A program made the translations under genes and the position numbers. The notes beneath the pieces were generated by a model, which was not told where the DNA came from, did no database searches, and was given only the letters and a program-made list of their open reading frames with translations. Of a stretch of 64,000 bases of DNA, positions 39,431 to 49,938 are shown piece by piece (position 1 is the stretch's first letter; each line of letters opens with the position of its first letter). This DNA comes from an uncultured bacterium. Its GTDB lineage: Bacteria; Bacillota; Clostridia; Lachnospirales; Lachnospiraceae. The stretch is from contig CALZQA010000001.1 in assembly GCA_945828315.1 (NCBI GenBank), forward strand, positions 1-64,000, read 5' to 3'.

Positions 39431-40471
39431 TTATATATATTTTTTATAGGCACTAAGTACCTTTGTGTACTGTAATGTTTTGTCCCCAACCAATCTGGCA
39501 GCACCGAGCAGGTAATGATCCGGCAAAATCTCCCGACATACCTCAGGCTCCCAGTAAAAAACGCCAAGTCCCTGTCCATCCGGCAGTGACTGTAATACTT
39601 CTACGCAATCACACATAAGATCATAGGTTCCATCCACATCTGTATCCTCCCCACCGACCTCTGCGATCAACACCGGTTTTTGATATTTCTGCTGATACAT
39701 TTCCAACCAGCCGCGCAACATTTTCTGATCATCCTTTTTTGACTGATACCATTCTGGATAAAAGGCCGTATCCAGCCGTTCATACCAGTAGGGATAATAC
39801 GAAAAGCCTAAGATATCTGTTTTTCCTCCATTTTCAAAAAAATTGTCCCAAAACGGCATACACCATTCCTCGTTATGGACACCTGCCACATGCGTGATCA
39901 CCTGCGTATCCGGACAGACCTCTTTTACTGCGTCATAACCACAGTTCAAAAAACGAACGAGTTGCTTCGGTGCTGTTTTCCGACTTCCATGCGGCAATAA
40001 AATACCAGGATTGATCTCATTACCGACCTGTACCCATTTCGGGATTACACCATGTTCACGAAAAAGTTTCAGCACTTCTCTTGTATGCCCGTAAACACGT
40101 CCTTCCAATTCCTCATCCGTGTCATTTTCCCATGCTTTGGGAATATCCTGAAGCATCGGATCCGCAAAATGATCACTGTAGTGAAAATCAAGCATCAGAT
40201 CCATGTCAAGTTCTTTTACCCGCTTTGCCACTGCAAGGACACTTTCTGCATCGCAGTAGCCAAGCATACAGGTCTCATCCTCTTTCTTTTTCCAGAATGC
40301 ATCCTTCGGTGGATTAACAAAAATCCGAAGTCGAACTGCATTCACTCCCATTTCCCTGCACCGTAATATAGGATCTGTCACATTTCCGGCATCATCGATC
40401 CATGAATAGCCCAGCGCCTCCAGCTGACTCACCCAGCCCAGATCTGCGCCCAGCGCAATTTTTTGTGTCAT
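39431..40471 (-). CDS. GH53 endo-beta-1,4-galactanase (arabinogalactan endo-galactosidase) without signal peptide
   Basis: GADLGWVSQLEALGYSWID; NAVRLRIFVNP; LDFHYSDHFADP; VQVGNEINPGILLP; EVGGED; start revised to 40471. Confidence 0.88.
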   Translation of the reverse strand: MTQKIALGADLGWVSQLEALGYSWIDDAGNVTDPILRCREMGVNAVRLRIFVNPPKDAFWKKKEDETCMLGYCDAESVLAVAKRVKELDMDLMLDFHYSDHFADPMLQDIPKAWENDTDEELEGRVYGHTREVLKLFREHGVIPKWVQVGNEINPGILLPHGSRKTAPKQLVRFLNCGYDAVKEVCPDTQVITHVAGVHNEEWCMPFWDNFFENGGKTDILGFSYYPYWYERLDTAFYPEWYQSKKDDQKMLRGWLEMYQQKYQKPVLIAEVGGEDTDVDGTYDLMCDCVEVLQSLPDGQGLGVFYWEPEVCREILPDHYLLGAARLVGDKTLQYTKVLSAYKKYI

Positions 40472-40649
40472 ATTTACCTCCAAATTCAAGTTACAGCTTT
40501 CCTTTTTTTGACCTTTTAGCTAAATGGATCTTATGAAATTATTTTAACTTCTTCCAATATGTGGTACAATATCTGCGAGCGACAAACACATCCTATTTTG
40601 TATCAAATATGGGAATGATAGTATTTCTGACATAAACGGAGAATCAAAA

Positions 40650-41720
40650 ATGGATACACACGATCTGTTAAATCAACTGCGTACAGAAAATGAGAACGCA
40701 TCTTTTGATATTTTGAATACAGCCAGTGACATTAACATGCTCTACAAGCTAAAGGCTCCCTTTCAGGTCACTTACGAATATTGCAGCGGCACAAATGAAC
40801 AGGATTATTTGAATGTACTGTCTCTGTCACCCAATGGTCCTTCTTACACTAAGGAACCCATCGGACTGCATAATTACATCTACCATAACATGGCGCCGCA
40901 CTTTCACGACTATTACGAATTTCTGATCGTTTTGGAGGGTGCACTCTACCAGCAGATCGAAGGAAAGGAATATCTCTACCAGGAAGGTTCCTGCTGTCTG
41001 ATCAACCGAAATCTTCGTCACAAAGAAATTTTTGATCAGTCATCGAAGATCCTGTTTCTTGGATTTTCCGCGGAATATATGACGGAACTTCTGCAATCCG
41101 CCGAACCGGGCAGTGAACAGAAAAACATGTATATTTCAGATACCGCTCTTGCGGATTTTATTTTGGAAGATATCCAATCTCCCGGCAGAAAGGCTTATCT
41201 GGATTTTATCCCAAATTATCAAAATAAACGTTCCCTGCGCACACTCCACCGACTTTCCGAAGCGCTCATTGACACGATGATGTTTCCAAAGTTCGGTTCC
41301 TCTCATCTGACCAGGGGACTGCTCTGTTATATATTGCAATATCTGTCCTCACAGGAGGATTATCACTGCTCATTGATAGAATTAAGCAGTGACCGCGATT
41401 ATCTGTTGTTTGCCCGCGTGGAGCACCTGTTAGAGGAAAATAACGGAAGAATTTCCCGCGAAGAATTATCGAAGATTTTAAATTACAGCGGTGACTATCT
41501 GAACCGGATCGTAAAAAAATATACCGGCATGTCACTGCACGAATACGGTATGAAGATCTGCATGAAAAAAGCCGCAAGCCAACTCACAAAAACCAATCGG
41601 TCCATCTCTGAAATTGCAAGCGATCTGCAATTTACAAACCGGACTTATTTTTACAAGCTGTTTACGGCAGAATACGGAATGACACCAAAAGAATACCGTA
41701 TCCAAAATAAATCATTTTAA
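40650..41720 (+). CDS. AraC family transcriptional regulator
   Basis: 356 aa; cupin-like N terminus, C-terminal KAASQLTKTNRSISEIASDLQFTNRTYFYKLFTAEYGMTPKEYR. Confidence 0.92.
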   Translation: MDTHDLLNQLRTENENASFDILNTASDINMLYKLKAPFQVTYEYCSGTNEQDYLNVLSLSPNGPSYTKEPIGLHNYIYHNMAPHFHDYYEFLIVLEGALYQQIEGKEYLYQEGSCCLINRNLRHKEIFDQSSKILFLGFSAEYMTELLQSAEPGSEQKNMYISDTALADFILEDIQSPGRKAYLDFIPNYQNKRSLRTLHRLSEALIDTMMFPKFGSSHLTRGLLCYILQYLSSQEDYHCSLIELSSDRDYLLFARVEHLLEENNGRISREELSKILNYSGDYLNRIVKKYTGMSLHEYGMKICMKKAASQLTKTNRSISEIASDLQFTNRTYFYKLFTAEYGMTPKEYRIQNKSF

Positions 41721-41726
41721 GCAATA

Positions 41727-41771
41727 GGGACGTTCTTTCTGCCATGCAGAGAGTGGCAGAAAGAACGTCCC
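41727..41771. repeat. 18-bp perfect inverted repeat (REP-like palindrome)
   Basis: GGGACGTTCTTTCTGCCA tgcagagag TGGCAGAAAGAACGTCCC. Confidence 0.85.
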
Positions 41772-41778
41772 CACGTGC

Positions 41779-42990
41779 CTATAACGTTGTCCGCACCAGC
41801 TTCGGGCGGTAGCCCTCTTTCTCCAGCGTACTCATGATCTGTTCCTTGTGCTCGGTTCCGAAACACTCCAACGTAATGCGCAGCTCCACTGCCGCGCTGC
41901 GGTTCGTGCTGACAAACTGATTGTGCTCCAGCTTGATGACATTGCCCTGCACGTCCGCGATGAGTCCGGACACCTTGCACAACTCGCCCGGCTTGTCGGG
42001 AAGCAGAACGGATACGGTAAAGATACGGTCGCGGAAGATCAGTCCCTGCTGGACAACGGAGGACATCGTGATCACGTCCATATTACCGCCACTCAGGATC
42101 GATACGACACGCTTATTTTTTGCCTTTAATTTCTTTAGCGCTGCCACTGTTAAAAGTCCGGAGTTTTCCACGATCATCTTGTGGTTTTCCACCATGTCAA
42201 GGAATGCGACGATCAATTCATCATCCTCAACGGTGATGATGTCATCCAGATTCTTCTTAATATATGGGAAGATCTTTTCACCCGGTGTCTTGACTGCCGT
42301 GCCGTCCGCGATGGTATTAACGGAAGGAAGTGTTGTCACCTTTCCTTCCTTAAAGGATTCCTGCATACAGTTTGCTCCGGCAGGCTCCACGCCAATCACC
42401 TTGATCTTGGGGTTTAACAGCTTTGCCAGTGTGGATACACCGGTGGCCAGTCCGCCTCCGCCGATAGGGACAAGAATATACTCCACCAAAGGCAGCTCCT
42501 TGAAGATCTCCATGGCGATCGTACCCTGTCCGGTGGCTACTGCCAGATCGTCAAAGGGGTGGATAAATGTATAGCCATGCTCCTTGGCAAGCTCCAACGC
42601 ATGGGCACATGCCTCATCATACACATCTCCGTATAAGACGACATCAGCACCGTAGCTCTTTGTTCGATTTACCTTGATGAGCGGTGTCGTGGTAGGCATG
42701 ACGATGGTCGCCTTACAGCCATAGCACTTTGCGGCGTACGCCACGCCCTGTGCATGGTTTCCCGCAGAAGCGGTGATCAGACCTCTGGCACGCTCCTCAT
42801 CGGTGAGCGTACTGATCTTGTAATAAGCGCCGCGCACCTTGTATGCGCCCGTAAACTGCATGTTCTCCGGCTTTAAATATACTTTATTTCCGGTGAGGTT
42901 GCTCAGATAATCGCTGTAGACGAGCTTTGTCTCCAGCGTGACTTCCCGCACCTTCTCACTGGCTTCCTCAAATTTATCTAATGTCAACAT
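41779..42990 (-). CDS. ilvA: Threonine ammonia-lyase with C-terminal ACT domain
   Basis: MLTLDKFEEASEKVREVTLETKL; KPENMQFTGAYKVRGAY; SAGNHAQGVAYAA; GGGGLATG; start revised to 42990. Confidence 0.92.
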   Translation of the reverse strand: MLTLDKFEEASEKVREVTLETKLVYSDYLSNLTGNKVYLKPENMQFTGAYKVRGAYYKISTLTDEERARGLITASAGNHAQGVAYAAKCYGCKATIVMPTTTPLIKVNRTKSYGADVVLYGDVYDEACAHALELAKEHGYTFIHPFDDLAVATGQGTIAMEIFKELPLVEYILVPIGGGGLATGVSTLAKLLNPKIKVIGVEPAGANCMQESFKEGKVTTLPSVNTIADGTAVKTPGEKIFPYIKKNLDDIITVEDDELIVAFLDMVENHKMIVENSGLLTVAALKKLKAKNKRVVSILSGGNMDVITMSSVVQQGLIFRDRIFTVSVLLPDKPGELCKVSGLIADVQGNVIKLEHNQFVSTNRSAAVELRITLECFGTEHKEQIMSTLEKEGYRPKLVRTTL

Positions 42991-42991
42991 T

Positions 42992-43954
42992 CTAATCATC
43001 CCTTTCAGGCGCTCTGTCAAAGAGTGCATTCACAAAATCATTTGAATCAAACTTCTGGAGATCATCAATGGACTCACCCACACCGATATATTTCACCGGT
43101 ATACCCAGCTCTGACTGGATCGCCACCGCGATCCCTCCCTTTGCCGTGCCGTCCATCTTCGTCAGGATGATACCTGTGATGTCCGCCACCTCCGCAAACT
43201 GTTTCGCCTGCGCCAGCGCATTCTGTCCGGTAGTGCCGTCCAGAACGACCAGTGTCTCCCGAAAAGCCTCCGGATACTCCCGGTCAATGATACGATTGAT
43301 CTTGCGCAGCTCCTCCATGAGATTTTTCTTATTGTGCAAACGTCCTGCCGTATCACACAGGAGTACGTCCGCATGGCGCGCTTTCGCTGCCGCCACCGCA
43401 TCATAGACAACGGCTGCCGGGTCTGCGCCCTCCTGTCCGCCGATCATCTCCACGCCGGCGCGATTTGCCCACTCTTCCAGCTGGCTTCCCGCCGCTGCAC
43501 GGAAAGTATCCGCCGCAGCCAGAACAACCTTTTTTCCCTGGGCCTTGAGCTTGCCCGCCAGTTTTCCAACGGATGTGGTCTTTCCCACACCGTTCACGCC
43601 GATGACCATGACCACGGACTGTTCGTTTTCAAAGCGATACGCTGTCTCGCCTACGTCCATCTGCTTTTTGATGCTCTCGATCAGCAGTTCCTTGCAGTCT
43701 GCAGGCTCCTTGATATGCTGCTCCTTCACCTGCTGCTTTAAATTTTCGATGATCTCCTCCGTGGCATGGACACCCAAATCGCCCATGACTAAGATCTCCT
43801 CGATCTCCTCATAAAAATCATCATCAATATGGGAAAAACCGCTAAATACAGAGTCGATTCCTCTTACGATATTGTCTCTGGTCTTTGTGAGTCCTGCTAC
43901 CAGCCTGCCAAAAAAACCTTTTTTCTTTTCTTCCTGCTCCATACTTGCCTCCAT
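42992..43954 (-). CDS. ftsY: SRP receptor FtsY
   Basis: 320 aa; GVNGVGKTTSVGKLAG; DTAGRLHNK; TKMDGTAKGG. Confidence 0.97.
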   Translation of the reverse strand: MEASMEQEEKKKGFFGRLVAGLTKTRDNIVRGIDSVFSGFSHIDDDFYEEIEEILVMGDLGVHATEEIIENLKQQVKEQHIKEPADCKELLIESIKKQMDVGETAYRFENEQSVVMVIGVNGVGKTTSVGKLAGKLKAQGKKVVLAAADTFRAAAGSQLEEWANRAGVEMIGGQEGADPAAVVYDAVAAAKARHADVLLCDTAGRLHNKKNLMEELRKINRIIDREYPEAFRETLVVLDGTTGQNALAQAKQFAEVADITGIILTKMDGTAKGGIAVAIQSELGIPVKYIGVGESIDDLQKFDSNDFVNALFDRAPERDD

Positions 43955-43991
43955 ATGCTAACTATTCAGATTGATTCACAAACTGCCGCAT

Positions 43992-46900
43992 TTATTTGTC
44001 CAGATCCGCTTCGATCAGATTCACGGATACAAGCGTGGAAACGCCCTTCTCCTGCATGGTGATACCGTACAGACGATCCGCCGCATTCATCGTACCGCGC
44101 CGGTGCGTGATAACGATAAACTGCGTATTTTTCGTCAACTTATGCAGATATTTTGCAAACCGGTCCACATTCGGATCGTCCAGCGCCGCCTCGATCTCGT
44201 CCAACAGACAGAACGGTGACGGCTTTAAGTTCTGGATCGCAAACAGCAAAGCGATGGCTGTCAGCGCTTTCTCTCCACCGGAGAGCTGCATCATATTCTG
44301 CAGCTTCTTTCCGGGCGGCTGGGCGATGATGCGGATTCCGCAATCCAAAAGATCGTGTTCCTCATCCTCCACCAGCTCCAGCGTACCTTTTCCACCTCCG
44401 AAAAGATCCTTGAACGCCTTGTCAAACTCCCGCTGAATATCTGCAAACTTCTCCGTAAACTGCTTGCGCATTCCCGCATCCAGATCCTCGATGATCTTCA
44501 TCAGCGTCTGCTCCGCCTCGATCAGGTCATCATGCTGCGTCTTTAAGAACGTATAACGCTCATCCAGCTCCTTGAAATCCTCGATGGCATTGACATTGAC
44601 ATCCCCCAGCTTCCGGATCTCGTCCTTGACTCCCGCGATCAGCTTTTTCAGCTCCGGCAGCGTGTGAGTATCCTCGCTGCGCAGTGCAAGGGCATTATGG
44701 TAGGTCAGCTCATACTCATTCCACATGTACGAAGTCTGATATTCCTTTGCCTCGGTGAGCTTTTCCTGCCCGTTGTTCAGGCGGAAGATCTCTTTTTCCA
44801 GATTACCGATCTGAGCGGACAGCTCATCATTCTTCTGATAAAAGCTCTTGTTGTCTTCAGAGAGTGCTTCTTTTTTCGCCAACGCATCCTTCAGCTGTTG
44901 CTCCAGACGTGCATAGTTATCGTCCCCGGCAAGGATCGTCTGCCGGATCTGTTCGATCTGCGCTGCCTTTTGCTCTACATCCTCCTTGGACTGGGTCAAC
45001 CCTTCTGTCAGTTGTACAGCTTCATCTGCAAGTTTCTGCAGTTCACCGTTCACACGGTCAAGATTCTCCTGCACAAATCCGATCTTCTGACGGAAATTCG
45101 ATTCGTCGATCTGGATCGCGGAAAATTCCTTCGTCGCGCTCTCCTCCAGATAGATCTGTTCGTCCAAAACGGCCTGCAGGCGTTCGCTCTCTTCTTCGAT
45201 CTCTTTCTGGCGCTTGTCCGCATCTGAAAGTTCTCCAGCGATCTGCTCCTTGTCAAGCTCGATCTGCGCCTGCTGTGCTTCCAGTTCCTTTGCTTCCATG
45301 ATCAGACCGGTGAATACCTTTTCGCTCTGCTCCTTCTGCTCCTTCGCGCGGTTGTAATTCAGCTTCGCGGTATTCGCTGCCAGATATCCCTGCTGCAATT
45401 TTTCCCGGGCTTCTTCCAGATCGCTCTTTAAAAGTTCCCGGGCTGTCTGGATATCCTCGATACGGCTTTTCTTCGCCGTAATCTCCTCCTGCAGCACTCC
45501 TATCACCTTTTCCAGTTCCTGAAGCTCACGGTTTCGTCCCAGCAGATTGCTGTTATTCTTAAAGGCACCTCCTGCCATCGAACCGCCGGGGCTTAAATAT
45601 TCTCCCTCCAGCGTTACGATATGTAAGGAATAATGAAACTCCTTTGCCAGCGCGATCGCATGGTCAATGGTGTCCACGACCACTACACGCCCCAGAAGAT
45701 ATGCCATGACACCGTCATAAACGGCGTCTGTCTTTACCAGCTCATTTGCCATACCAAGCACACCGGGCTTGCCCAGTGCCTTTGTATATTTGCTGTTGTC
45801 GCCACCCTTCACACTTGTCAGCGGAAGGAACGTCGCGCGTCCCAGCCGGTTTTTCTTCAGGTAAGAAATGAGTTCCTTGGCAGTTGCCTCGTCCTCAGTG
45901 ACAACATTCTGGATATTGCCTCCCAGAGCGGTCTCCACCGCTGTCTCATATTTTTTCTCTACCTTCATGAGATCGGCTACGACACCGTGAATACCGGAGA
46001 TCTCATCCTTTTTCTCCATGACGCGGCGCACACTGCCACCGTAACCTTCGTAACGCTCGGCGATGTTCTGCAGTGACTCCAGACGTGACTGTTTCTTATG
46101 GAAGGAAACAGTTGCCTCCTCCAGTTCACTGCGGGTAGTGCCAAGCTTTTTCTGCCATTCGTTCTCCTTCTCCTCCAGTGATGCGATCTCCTGCTGCAGA
46201 TCGGCATTCCGGTTCTGAACCGTTTTTAATTCTTCCTCACAGCGCACCAGTTCCTGCTCAAAGCCTGATTCCTCACTCTTGCGCTGCAGGCGACGTTTAG
46301 TCAGCTGTGCTTTCTGGATATTGATCTGCTCCAGCATCGTATCGTATTTCTGACCCTTGGACTTGATATTACCTCGATGATTCAGCAACTCGATGATCTC
46401 GTTTTTGCCCTTTTCGATGCATGTATTGCATTCACTGATCTTTGCCTGCACTTCAGACAGCCGTTCCTGCAACGCCTGCCTCTTTTTCGTGATAGCAGAA
46501 AGCTGCTCATCCAGACTTGCCTTTTCCTCCTCATAGGAAGTTTTCTGACCCTCTCGCTCTGCGCGCTCCGTCTCAATCGCGCTCATCCGGCTGCGATAGT
46601 GCTCATCGGACATCTGTGCCGTGTGGATCTGCTCCTTTAAAACATTGATCTCACCTTCCAGTTTACCCTTGGTGACACTGGTGCCTGCGATCTCATCACG
46701 GGTAGCAGTGATCTGCTCGTCCATCGCACGGATCGTATCCTGCAACTCGTTATAGGCTGTCTCATTCTGTGTTTTCTTTTCCTTTGTATTTGCCAACTGT
46801 TCTGCCGCGATCCGGTACTTTTCCTCCAGCGATCTTGCCTGTTCTTCCATCTGGTCCATTTCCATCAGGAACGAGTTGACATCATAATTTTTCAGTTCTT

Positions 46901-47558
46901 CTTTTTTCTTTAAATAAATGCGTGCTTTTTCCGCCTGGCGCTCCAACGGTCCGATCTGACGCTCTAACTCTGCCAGAATATCATTGATGCGCACCAGATT
47001 CTCCCGCTCGGAATCCAGCTTCTTCTGTGTCGTTGCTTTTCTGCGCTTGAACTTTACGATACCTGCTGCTTCATCAAACAGCTCGCGGCGCTCCTCCGGC
47101 CGGCCGCTGAGGATCTTATCGATCTGGCCCTGCCCGATGATGGAGTAGCCCTCCTTGCCGATACCGGTATCGTAAAACAGTTCGTTAACATCCTTCAAGC
47201 GGCAGGGACTGCCGTTCAGCAGATATTCACTCTCACCGGAACGGTATACACGCCGGGCGATCGTCACCTCATTATAATCTACCGGGAGCTGATGGTCGGA
47301 ATTGTCCATCGTGATCGCCACATATGCGTAGCTGAGCGGCTTGCGGTTTTCTGTTCCAGCAAAGATGACATCCTGCATACTGGCACCGCGCAGCTGTTTG
47401 GCACTCTGTTCCCCCAGCACCCAACGGACCGCATCTGCAACGTTGCTCTTTCCGGAACCGTTCGGACCCACAATGCCTGTGATTCCATTATGGAAGTCAA
47501 ACACCAGCTTATTGGCAAAGGATTTAAATCCATGGATCTCTATACTTTTTAAATACAT
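43992..47558 (-). CDS. smc: Chromosome segregation protein SMC
   Basis: 1188 aa; Walker A GPNGSGKSNVADAVRWVLGEQSAK; coiled coils and hinge; signature LSGGEKALTAIALLFAI. Confidence 0.98.
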   Translation of the reverse strand: MYLKSIEIHGFKSFANKLVFDFHNGITGIVGPNGSGKSNVADAVRWVLGEQSAKQLRGASMQDVIFAGTENRKPLSYAYVAITMDNSDHQLPVDYNEVTIARRVYRSGESEYLLNGSPCRLKDVNELFYDTGIGKEGYSIIGQGQIDKILSGRPEERRELFDEAAGIVKFKRRKATTQKKLDSERENLVRINDILAELERQIGPLERQAEKARIYLKKKEELKNYDVNSFLMEMDQMEEQARSLEEKYRIAAEQLANTKEKKTQNETAYNELQDTIRAMDEQITATRDEIAGTSVTKGKLEGEINVLKEQIHTAQMSDEHYRSRMSAIETERAEREGQKTSYEEEKASLDEQLSAITKKRQALQERLSEVQAKISECNTCIEKGKNEIIELLNHRGNIKSKGQKYDTMLEQINIQKAQLTKRRLQRKSEESGFEQELVRCEEELKTVQNRNADLQQEIASLEEKENEWQKKLGTTRSELEEATVSFHKKQSRLESLQNIAERYEGYGGSVRRVMEKKDEISGIHGVVADLMKVEKKYETAVETALGGNIQNVVTEDEATAKELISYLKKNRLGRATFLPLTSVKGGDNSKYTKALGKPGVLGMANELVKTDAVYDGVMAYLLGRVVVVDTIDHAIALAKEFHYSLHIVTLEGEYLSPGGSMAGGAFKNNSNLLGRNRELQELEKVIGVLQEEITAKKSRIEDIQTARELLKSDLEEAREKLQQGYLAANTAKLNYNRAKEQKEQSEKVFTGLIMEAKELEAQQAQIELDKEQIAGELSDADKRQKEIEEESERLQAVLDEQIYLEESATKEFSAIQIDESNFRQKIGFVQENLDRVNGELQKLADEAVQLTEGLTQSKEDVEQKAAQIEQIRQTILAGDDNYARLEQQLKDALAKKEALSEDNKSFYQKNDELSAQIGNLEKEIFRLNNGQEKLTEAKEYQTSYMWNEYELTYHNALALRSEDTHTLPELKKLIAGVKDEIRKLGDVNVNAIEDFKELDERYTFLKTQHDDLIEAEQTLMKIIEDLDAGMRKQFTEKFADIQREFDKAFKDLFGGGKGTLELVEDEEHDLLDCGIRIIAQPPGKKLQNMMQLSGGEKALTAIALLFAIQNLKPSPFCLLDEIEAALDDPNVDRFAKYLHKLTKNTQFIVITHRRGTMNAADRLYGITMQEKGVSTLVSVNLIEADLDK

Positions 47559-48277
47559 GCATTCCCTCCGTTTAAGCCGCGAAGCTTTAACAACGTCTCA
47601 TAGGCCGCCTGCTGCTCTGCTGCTTTTTTTGTTGGTCCCTCGCCGATGCCAAGCCTGTCCTCACCCACATAGGCTGCCACCACAAAATGCTTGTTGTGAT
47701 CAGGGCCCTCCTCTCGCACCAGTTCATAATGCAGACTTCCCTTGTTGCTGCTCTGTACTTCCTCCTGAAGGATAGTCTTGCTATCATAAAAGAGCTGTTT
47801 ATGCTCTGTATCTGTCAGTATATACTTGGAGATAAACTCCTTTGCACTAGCAAAACCACCATCCAGATAAATGGCACCGATCACTGCCTCCAGCGCATCG
47901 GATAAAATGGATTTTCTCGTACGTCCACCGGTCATATCCTCTCCTTTTCCAAGCAGAAGATAGTCCCCCAGATGCAGCGGTTGTGTACAAAACGCCAATG
48001 TCGGCTCGCACACAAGACTCGCCCGCAGCTTGGTCAGCTCCCCTTCCGGAAGGTCCGGATACTTTTGAAACAAAAATTCGCTGGACACGATCTCAAGCAC
48101 CGCATCACCCAAAAACTCCAGACGTTCGTTATCGGATCCTTTTTTCATATGTTTTTCATTTGCATATGAGCTGTGCGTCAGTGCCTGCGTCAACAGTCCT
48201 TCCTCTTTGAACTGATAACCGATCACTGACTGTAATTCCCTTGGTCTTTTCACTCGGTTCCTCCTTTTCCCTGACAT
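47549..48277 (-). CDS. rnc: Ribonuclease III
   Basis: NERLEFLGDAVLEIVSSEFLF; dsRBD at C terminus; upstream of smc. Confidence 0.97.
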   Translation of the reverse strand: MSGKRRNRVKRPRELQSVIGYQFKEEGLLTQALTHSSYANEKHMKKGSDNERLEFLGDAVLEIVSSEFLFQKYPDLPEGELTKLRASLVCEPTLAFCTQPLHLGDYLLLGKGEDMTGGRTRKSILSDALEAVIGAIYLDGGFASAKEFISKYILTDTEHKQLFYDSKTILQEEVQSSNKGSLHYELVREEGPDHNKHFVVAAYVGEDRLGIGEGPTKKAAEQQAAYETLLKLRGLNGGNACI

Positions 48278-48330
48278 GAGAAAAAACGGAGGTGCCTCTT
48301 GTCAGCGCCTCCGTCTCTTGCTTCACGAAA

Positions 48331-48561
48331 TTAGTTCAATGCATTTTTGATCTGCTCAACTGCATCGCCTACTGTGCTGATCTTTTCTGCTTCCTCGGTA
48401 GGGATCTCAATATCGAACTCCTCCTCGATACCCATGATGATCTGGAAAATATCCAGTGAGTCTGCTCCAAGATCATCAATGAAAGTAGTGTCCTCTGAGA
48501 TCTCATCCTCGTCTACATTCAACACTTCCACAATAATTTTCTTAAGCTTTTCCAGTTCCAT
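48331..48561 (-). CDS. acpP: Acyl carrier protein
   Basis: [15 protein letters not shown] 4'-phosphopantetheine site; start revised to 48561 (MELEKLKK). Confidence 0.97.
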   Translation of the reverse strand: MELEKLKKIIVEVLNVDEDEISEDTTFIDDLGADSLDIFQIIMGIEEEFDIEIPTEEAEKISTVGDAVEQIKNALN

Positions 48562-48583
48562 TTGTTCGTCCTTCCCTTTCTGT

Positions 48584-49624
48584 TTATGATTCCTTATTTT
48601 TATTTTCTTCATCGCTACCCTGTGCGACAATATTTTCTTTGATCTTGTCGTTGATCGCCTGCTCCTTAAAGGTCACACACTGGATGATCGAATTTTTCAC
48701 TTCGATCGCCTTCGCACTGCCGTGTGTCTTCACGACCAGACCCTTACATCCCAAAAGCGGTGCCCCTCCGTAAGCAGTGGCATCAAAGCTCTTCAGCGTC
48801 TTTTTCAGTGCCGGCTTCGCCAGCGCCGCACCGATCGTACTTGTCACCGTACTCGTAAGACCTTTTTTGATGACACCGATCAATGTGCCTGCAAGACCCT
48901 CATACAACTTTAAGATCACATTTCCGACAAATGCTTCACAGACGATCACGTCCGCAGCTCCGTGCGGGATCTCCCGTGCCTCAATGCTTCCAATAAAATT
49001 GATGCCCGGACATTTCTTTAAGAGCGGAAACGTCTCCTTCACAAGTGCATTTCCTTTCTCTTCCTCCGCGCCGATATTTACGATCGCCACCCGCGGATTT
49101 TTGATGCCAACCACATGCTCCATATAAATGGCACCCATCTGTGCAAACTGCACCAGATGAGACGCTCTGGCATCCACATTCGCTCCGCAGTCGATCAGCA
49201 GAGATACGCCTTTTTCCGTGGGGATTAACGGTGCCAGAGGCGGCCGTTCAATACCTCTGATCCTGCCGACGATCAGCTGTCCGCCTGCGAGTACAGCACC
49301 GGTGCTTCCTGCTGATACAAATGCATCTGCTTCGTCATGCTTTACCATATTCAGGCCGACTACGATTGATGAATCTTTTTTCTTTCGGATCGCCGCTACC
49401 GGCGGTTCTGCCATCTCAATGATCTCGGTTGCATTTTTGATCTCAATCTGATCCTTCGGATAATCATACTGCGCAAGCTCTTTTGCCACAGCGCTCTCCT
49501 GTCCAACCAGTGTTACCTTAATATCGGAGCGTTCTTTTACGGCGTCGATCGCACCTTTTACGATTTCAGCCGGTGCATTGTCTCCACCCATGGCATCCAA
49601 TACCACATGAACTTTTTCTGACAT
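48584..49624 (-). CDS. plsX: Phosphate acyltransferase PlsX
   Basis: [21 protein letters not shown]; start revised to 49624 after GAGGAGG. Confidence 0.96.
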   Translation of the reverse strand: MSEKVHVVLDAMGGDNAPAEIVKGAIDAVKERSDIKVTLVGQESAVAKELAQYDYPKDQIEIKNATEIIEMAEPPVAAIRKKKDSSIVVGLNMVKHDEADAFVSAGSTGAVLAGGQLIVGRIRGIERPPLAPLIPTEKGVSLLIDCGANVDARASHLVQFAQMGAIYMEHVVGIKNPRVAIVNIGAEEEKGNALVKETFPLLKKCPGINFIGSIEAREIPHGAADVIVCEAFVGNVILKLYEGLAGTLIGVIKKGLTSTVTSTIGAALAKPALKKTLKSFDATAYGGAPLLGCKGLVVKTHGSAKAIEVKNSIIQCVTFKEQAINDKIKENIVAQGSDEENKNKES

Positions 49625-49716
49625 ATGATTCCTCCTCATGCGCTAAGGTCAGCGCGTCTAAAAGGAATATACTATAAGTCATTCTAAAAAGCAACAGAAA
49701 ATATTCTTCTCACGAC

Positions 49717-49746
49717 AAAAAAAAGAGCCGCAAGCGACTCTTTTTT
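49717..49746 (-). terminator. Terminator between rpmF and plsX
   Basis: AAAAAAGAGcCGCaaGCGaCTCTTTTTT. Confidence 0.7.
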
Positions 49747-49754
49747 CAAACTTA

Positions 49755-49934
49755 TTAGTCCTGAGGAATGATCTCTTTCTTGTTATATGTTCCACAGTTC
49801 TTGCAAACTCTGTGAGGCATCATCAGCTCTCCGCACTTGCTGCACTTTACTAAAGTAGGAGCAGTCATTTTCCAGTTTGCTCTTCTCCTATCACGTCTAC
49901 CTTTTGAAGACTTATTCTTGGGACAGATTGACAT
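49755..49934 (-). CDS. rpmF: 50S ribosomal protein L32
   Basis: MSICPKNKSSKGRRDRRRANWKM..CSKCGELMMPHRVCKNCGTYNKKEI. Confidence 0.96.
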   Translation of the reverse strand: MSICPKNKSSKGRRDRRRANWKMTAPTLVKCSKCGELMMPHRVCKNCGTYNKKEIIPQD

Positions 49935-49938
49935 TCGG

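Noticed and set aside
34479-43954. Possible complete SRP system (ffh, ylxM, ftsY) as a special locus
   Set aside because: Ordinary conserved housekeeping order; no 4.5S RNA recognised in the window and nothing unusual in the proteins.
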